A DNA stretch of 10,054 nucleotides from Kordiimonadaceae bacterium (GTDB taxonomy: Bacteria > Pseudomonadota > Alphaproteobacteria > Sphingomonadales > Emcibacteraceae). Within the stretch, counting starts at the first letter, position 1. Every line of letters starts with the position of its first letter. Of the stretch, positions 6,174 to 10,054 are shown piece after piece. The notes under the pieces were generated by a model that worked only from the letters and a program-made list of their open reading frames with translations, did no database searches and was not told the DNA's origin. A program made the translations under genes and the position numbers. The stretch spans positions 1-10,054 of the forward strand of contig JABIPV010000327.1 in NCBI GenBank assembly GCA_018699075.1, in the 5' to 3' direction.

Positions 6174-7781
6174 ATGGCTGTTATCAAAAGCAATATAGAT
6201 CTTTTAGGACCAGAATACGCTGCAAATAAAGCCAATATGGCAACTTTGGTTGCTGATTTAAAAGAGAAGATCGCGGTCATTGAACAAGGCGGTGCTGAAA
6301 AGTACAGAGAACGCCATATTGCACGGGGAAAATTATTACCGCGTGATAGGATAAGAAGACTTCTTGATAAAGGGAGTGCGTTCTTAGAGTTTTCGCAGCT
6401 TGCAGCCTATGATGTTTACGAAAGCGATGTTCCTGCTGGTGGTATTATTACGGGTATCGGACGCGTATCGGGAATTGAATGTCTTATTGTATGTAATGAT
6501 GCAACCGTAAAGGGGGGAACTTACTTTCCGCTTACCGTTAAAAAACACCTTAGGGCACAAGAAGTGGCCGCAACTAATAATCTTCCCTGTATATATCTGG
6601 TGGATAGTGGTGGGGCCAACTTACCTAATCAAGATGAAGTGTTTCCTGACCGGGATCATTTTGGACGTATATTTTATAATCAGGCTAAAATGTCGGCAAA
6701 TGCCATTCCGCAAATTGCTGTCGTAATGGGATCATGTACGGCAGGCGGTGCTTATGTGCCGGCCATGAGTGATGAAAATATTATTGTTAAAGATCAAGGG
6801 ACAATATTTTTGGCTGGCCCGCCACTTGTGAAGGCCGCGACCGGGGAAATAGTCAGTGCAGAAGACCTTGGCGGTGGTGATGTTCATACGCGTGTGTCTG
6901 GCGTAGCTGATCATTTGGCTGATGATGATAATCATGCGTTGGAGATCGCCCGTTCAATCGTTGGTAATTTAAATCGCGATAAAAAACATGATTTAGTCCT
7001 AAAGCCCGTTATAGACCCACTTTACGATGCAGCGGAATTACACGGTATTATTCCTCCAGACCTTAAAACCCCGTTTGATATCCGCGAAGTGATCGCCCGG
7101 ATCGTTGATGGAAGTGTTTTTGATGAGTTTAAAGAGAGGTATGGCACGACACTTGTTTGTGGTTTTGCACATCTATTTGGTATGCCAGTCGGAATAATTG
7201 CCAATAATGGAATTTTGTTTTCTGAATCTGCTTTAAAAGGTGCGCATTTTGTTGAACTTTGTGCATCACGTAAAATTCCGCTTATTTTCTTGCAAAATAT
7301 AATGGGTTTTATGGTTGGTGAAAAATATGAAACTGGGGGGATTGCACGCGACGGGGCGAAAATGGTGGCAGCTGTATCCTGCGCAGAGGTACCAAAATTT
7401 ACAGTTATTATAGGAGGTTCCTTTGGCGCGGGCAATTACGGCATGTGTGGCCGTGCTTATGATCCTCGTTTTCTATGGATGTGGCCCAATGCACGAATTT
7501 CTGTCATGGGTGGTGAACAAGCAGCGGGCGTATTATCAACGGTCAAAAGAGACGGCATGGAAAGACAAGGGCAAAGCTGGTCAGAAAATGAAGAAGCAGA
7601 ATTCAAGAAGCCAATTATGGAACAATATGAGCATCAGGGACATCCATATTATTCGTCAGCACGTCTGTGGGATGATGGTGTGATTGATCCTGTTGATACA
7701 CGGCGTATATTGGGTTTAGGGCTCTCAGCAAGCCTAAATGCGCCTATAAAGGATACTAAATTTGGTATATTCAGGATGTGA
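6174..7781 (+). CDS. liuB: Methylcrotonyl-CoA carboxylase beta subunit (carboxyltransferase)
   Basis: This is the carboxyltransferase subunit of methylcrotonyl-CoA carboxylase. It moves CO2 from carboxybiotin to 3-methylcrotonyl-CoA to give 3-methylglutaconyl-CoA in leucine and isovalerate breakdown. Its 535 residues are the family's usual length. The N-terminal half shows YLVDSGGANLPNQDEVFPD at 141-159 and the oxyanion-site segment GSCTAGGAYVPAMSDE at 186-201. The C-terminal half shows QNIMGFMVG at 374-382 and GSFGAGNYGMCGRAYDPRF at 415-433. The Gly-rich AGNYGMCGRAYDPRFLW text is typical of MCC beta rather than propionyl-CoA carboxylase beta. The ATG at 6174 has GAAGAGAG nine bases upstream; an ATG at 6167 is out of frame. 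The stop lies two bases before the preferred liuC start. liuC and liuD follow tightly, so these form one transcription unit. Confidence 0.95.
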   Translation: MAVIKSNIDLLGPEYAANKANMATLVADLKEKIAVIEQGGAEKYRERHIARGKLLPRDRIRRLLDKGSAFLEFSQLAAYDVYESDVPAGGIITGIGRVSGIECLIVCNDATVKGGTYFPLTVKKHLRAQEVAATNNLPCIYLVDSGGANLPNQDEVFPDRDHFGRIFYNQAKMSANAIPQIAVVMGSCTAGGAYVPAMSDENIIVKDQGTIFLAGPPLVKAATGEIVSAEDLGGGDVHTRVSGVADHLADDDNHALEIARSIVGNLNRDKKHDLVLKPVIDPLYDAAELHGIIPPDLKTPFDIREVIARIVDGSVFDEFKERYGTTLVCGFAHLFGMPVGIIANNGILFSESALKGAHFVELCASRKIPLIFLQNIMGFMVGEKYETGGIARDGAKMVAAVSCAEVPKFTVIIGGSFGAGNYGMCGRAYDPRFLWMWPNARISVMGGEQAAGVLSTVKRDGMERQGQSWSENEEAEFKKPIMEQYEHQGHPYYSSARLWDDGVIDPVDTRRILGLGLSASLNAPIKDTKFGIFRM

Positions 7782-7783
7782 TC

Positions 7784-8560
7784 ATGACGATTTTATTTGA
7801 AAAACAACAAAACGGCGTGGCTAGAATAACCTTAAACCGTCCTGATGTTCATAATGCCTTTAATGAACAAATGATCAGTGATTTAACGGACGCTTTTGCA
7901 GAATTAGAAAAATGTTCTAAAACACGCATGGTTATTTTATCAGGTAAAGGTAAAAGCTTCTGTGCAGGTGCAGACCTTGATTGGATGAAGAGGGCTGCGG
8001 GGTTCTCTTCGGGAGAAAATTATGCGGATGCCATTCGTTTGAGCGATATGTTAAATGCGCTTCATAAATTAAAACAATTGACGATAACGTCTGTTCAAGG
8101 CGCGGTTATGGGCGGCGGGCTAGGTCTTGTTTCCTGTTCAGATATTGTCATTGCTAAGAGTAAGACAAAATTTGCTTTATCCGAGGTTAACTTGGGTTTA
8201 ATCCCTGCAACAATTTCTCCATTCGTTATTGAAGCGATCGGCGCTCGTCAAGCCAAAAGATATTTTCAAACGGGTGAATTCTTTGATAGTCAACAAGCAC
8301 TTAAAATGGGATTGATACATGAAATATCGGAAAGTAATGAAACGCTAGAAAAGATCGTAAATATAGCTTTGAAAAGTGCACCGGAAGCGATGCAAAAGTC
8401 AAAAAGTCTTGTTTTAGAAATTAGTGGCAAGTCAATTACAGATCAACTTAGGCAAGATACTGCATCCAGAATTGCAAAAATACGAGCTGGTGATGAAGCT
8501 AAAGAAGGATTGCAAGCCTTCTTTGATAAGCGAAAAGCAGATTGGATAAAAGATGTTTGA
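7784..8560 (+). CDS. liuC: Methylglutaconyl-CoA hydratase-type enoyl-CoA hydratase
   Basis: This crotonase-fold enzyme is expected to hydrate 3-methylglutaconyl-CoA to HMG-CoA, the step after methylcrotonyl-CoA carboxylase. From the ATG at 7784 it has 258 residues. Oxyanion-hole segments are FCAGADLDWMK at 59-69 and GAVMGGGLGLVSCSD at 106-120. The catalytic Glu is E134 in FALSEVNLGLIPATISPFV at 130-148. The other Glu of two-glutamate hydratases is replaced by a Gly/Leu in GGGLGL, as I recall for bacterial LiuC. An in-frame GTG at 7778 overlaps the liuB stop and would add two residues. I prefer 7784 because AGGA at 7773-7776 is then at a normal seven-base spacing, against one base for the GTG. 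Its 3' end overlaps liuD by eight bases. The exact substrate rests on its place between liuB and liuD. Confidence 0.92.
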   Translation: MTILFEKQQNGVARITLNRPDVHNAFNEQMISDLTDAFAELEKCSKTRMVILSGKGKSFCAGADLDWMKRAAGFSSGENYADAIRLSDMLNALHKLKQLTITSVQGAVMGGGLGLVSCSDIVIAKSKTKFALSEVNLGLIPATISPFVIEAIGARQAKRYFQTGEFFDSQQALKMGLIHEISESNETLEKIVNIALKSAPEAMQKSKSLVLEISGKSITDQLRQDTASRIAKIRAGDEAKEGLQAFFDKRKADWIKDV

Positions 8561-10054
8561 AAAAATACTGATAGCCAATAGAGGGGAAATCGCGTGCAGA
8601 ATTATGGATACCGCACGAAAGAAAGGGATTAAAACCGTTGCTGTATTTTCACAAGTTGATGCAGGTGCGCGTCATGTGAGACTTGCCGATGAAGCTTATG
8701 AAATTGGTGGTCCTGAAGCAAAGGACAGCTATCTAAAAGCGGACACTATTATTGAAATTGCTAAGAAAAGTGGTGCGGAAGCTATTCATCCAGGTTATGG
8801 GTTTTTGTCAGAAAACGAAAGCTTTGCCCAAAAATGTGAAGATGCGGATATTCGTTTTATTGGCCCGACACCTGACTCTATTCAGCTTATGGGATTAAAG
8901 GATAAAGCCAAGCAGGTTATGTTGGAAGCAGGCATTCCGACAATTCCCGGTTATGACGGCGAAAATCAAAATGAAGAATTTTTAAAATCCGAAGCAACTA
9001 AAATAGGTTATCCCATACTGATTAAAGCAGTTGCTGGTGGTGGCGGTAAAGGCATGCGTCTTGTTGATCGTGAAGATGATTTTTTACCAGCATTAGAGAG
9101 TGCAAAAAGCGAAGCTTTGGCATCATTTGGTAATGATAGGGTATTGCTGGAAAAATATATAAAAAAATCACGTCATATCGAAGTTCAAATTTTTGCCGAT
9201 ATGGTTGGAAATGTTGTTTATTTACATGAACGGGATTGCTCCCTTCAGCGTAGACATCAAAAAGTGGTTGAAGAAGCGCCGGCACCGGACTTAAGTGATG
9301 ATATGCGTTTCGAACTTGGCGAAACGGCAACGCGTGCAGCTAAGGCAATAAAATATCGTGGGGCGGGAACCATCGAATTTATCGTTGATGTTGAAGAGGG
9401 ACTTAAATACGCGCCGTTTTATTTTATGGAAATGAATACCCGATTACAGGTAGAGCATCCCGTCACAGAACTAATAACAGGCATTGACCTTGTTGAATGG
9501 CAGTTGAGAGTTGCTTCAGGAGAGAGGCTGCCGCTCAGCCAGCATGATATACCGCTGAATGGTCATGCATTTGAAGTGCGGTTATATGCAGAAGATCCAG
9601 AAAATCAGTTTTTACCGCAAACTGGAATTATGCACCATTTTTCTTATCCGAAGGAAGGGGTGAATTTTCGCCTTGATACGGGTATTGATCAGGGTGATGA
9701 AGTAAGTATTTATTATGACCCAATGATTTCAAAACTAATCGTATGGGGGCAAAACCGAAGCGAAGCATTACGTAATATGCGCCGCTCAATCAAAGGTACT
9801 TCGATTGCAGGTCTTCGGACAAATTTGGAGTTTCTTTATAACATATTTAATCATGATGCTTTCAAAGTCGCTGATTTTGATACGAGCTTTATTGAAAAAT
9901 ATAGTGATGATTTATTGCCGAAAAAAAATAATGTCCCGGTACCAGTATTGGCCTTGGCGGCTTTATCTGAATTAATGCCCCATAGGGACGGTAATGATGT
10001 TTGGGATTGGTCAGATGGTTGGCTTCTTAATCTTAATTTGGATGTTATTTTAAC
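8553..10054 (+). CDS. liuD: Methylcrotonyl-CoA carboxylase alpha subunit (biotin carboxylase part), cut by window end
   Basis: This subunit carboxylates its own biotin with ATP and bicarbonate and hands it to LiuB. The frame is open from the ATG at 8553 to the window end, giving 500 residues of a protein usually about 660 long. The biotin carboxylase N-lobe begins FEKILIANRGEIACRI at 2-17, with HPGYGFLSEN at 79-88. The ATP-grasp domain has K118, the glycine loop AGGGGKGMR at 161-169, E275, and EMNTRLQVEHPVTE at 293-306 with E293, N295 and R297. The C-lobe has EVRLYAEDP at 341-349 with R343. From about residue 447 the BT-like region begins. The biotinyl domain with its MKM motif would lie beyond the edge. 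The start overlaps the liuC stop by eight bases, which suggests translational coupling. Its partner in the same cluster makes MCC far more likely than acetyl- or propionyl-CoA carboxylase. Confidence 0.94.
   Translation, partial: MFEKILIANRGEIACRIMDTARKKGIKTVAVFSQVDAGARHVRLADEAYEIGGPEAKDSYLKADTIIEIAKKSGAEAIHPGYGFLSENESFAQKCEDADIRFIGPTPDSIQLMGLKDKAKQVMLEAGIPTIPGYDGENQNEEFLKSEATKIGYPILIKAVAGGGGKGMRLVDREDDFLPALESAKSEALASFGNDRVLLEKYIKKSRHIEVQIFADMVGNVVYLHERDCSLQRRHQKVVEEAPAPDLSDDMRFELGETATRAAKAIKYRGAGTIEFIVDVEEGLKYAPFYFMEMNTRLQVEHPVTELITGIDLVEWQLRVASGERLPLSQHDIPLNGHAFEVRLYAEDPENQFLPQTGIMHHFSYPKEGVNFRLDTGIDQGDEVSIYYDPMISKLIVWGQNRSEALRNMRRSIKGTSIAGLRTNLEFLYNIFNHDAFKVADFDTSFIEKYSDDLLPKKNNVPVPVLALAALSELMPHRDGNDVWDWSDGWLLNLNLDVIL

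Noticed and set aside
7022..7435. A 137-residue open frame on the minus strand inside liuB, plus other frames antisense to or out of frame with liuB and dusC
   Set aside because: They overlap strongly conserved coding sequence and their translations look like shadow frames with no domain pattern.
7778..7780. GTG as the liuC start
   Set aside because: It is only one base from the AGGA ribosome binding site; the ATG at 7784 has normal spacing.
9022..9330. A 102-residue minus-strand open frame inside liuD
   Set aside because: It is antisense to the conserved ATP-grasp domain and has no recognisable protein features.

Overview
The window reads as ordinary chromosomal DNA from an AT-rich alphaproteobacterium. 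The main taxonomic clue is the left end: a bolA gene diverges from a J-domain protein gene that is followed by cobS (aerobic cobaltochelatase), an arrangement I know from alphaproteobacteria. The low GC look and relaxed codon use suggest a low-GC lineage; I cannot name a genus. There are no tRNA, rRNA, CRISPR or insertion-sequence signatures, and no gene-free stretch longer than about 115 bases.

Layout. (1) Positions 1-1238, minus strand: the J-domain gene is followed after 24 bases by cobS, which runs off the left edge. (2) 1329-1595, plus strand: bolA, divergent from the J-domain gene across a 90-base promoter region. (3) 1592-3375, minus strand: a LysR-type regulator and, 20 bases downstream, an AEC-family permease whose stop overlaps the bolA stop. 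(4) 3490-6092, plus strand: a small four-helix membrane protein of unknown function, an exported serine hydrolase of the class C beta-lactamase/esterase fold, and 10 bases later a DusC-type tRNA-dihydrouridine synthase. (5) 6174 to the right edge, plus strand: a tightly packed leucine/isovalerate catabolic cluster, with methylcrotonyl-CoA carboxylase beta (liuB), a methylglutaconyl-CoA hydratase-type crotonase (liuC) and methylcrotonyl-CoA carboxylase alpha (liuD, cut by the window end).

How the genes work together. LiuB and LiuD form the biotin carboxylase that turns 3-methylcrotonyl-CoA into 3-methylglutaconyl-CoA, and LiuC hydrates that to HMG-CoA. The step before (isovaleryl-CoA dehydrogenase, LiuA) is not directly upstream; the hydrolase and dusC sit there instead. 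CobS is the AAA+ part of the CobNST cobaltochelatase, and the J-domain neighbour may be a chaperone linked to it. The LysR gene and permease look like a self-contained regulated transport unit.

I do not see a clearly new biological system. The best leads are a perfect 15-base palindrome fitting ATAG-N7-CTAT over the predicted LysR promoter, reuse of its TATCTAT heptamer twice before liuB exactly 31 bases apart, a Gln where E. coli BolA has a cluster-ligand His, and a Cys/His cluster in the J-domain protein.
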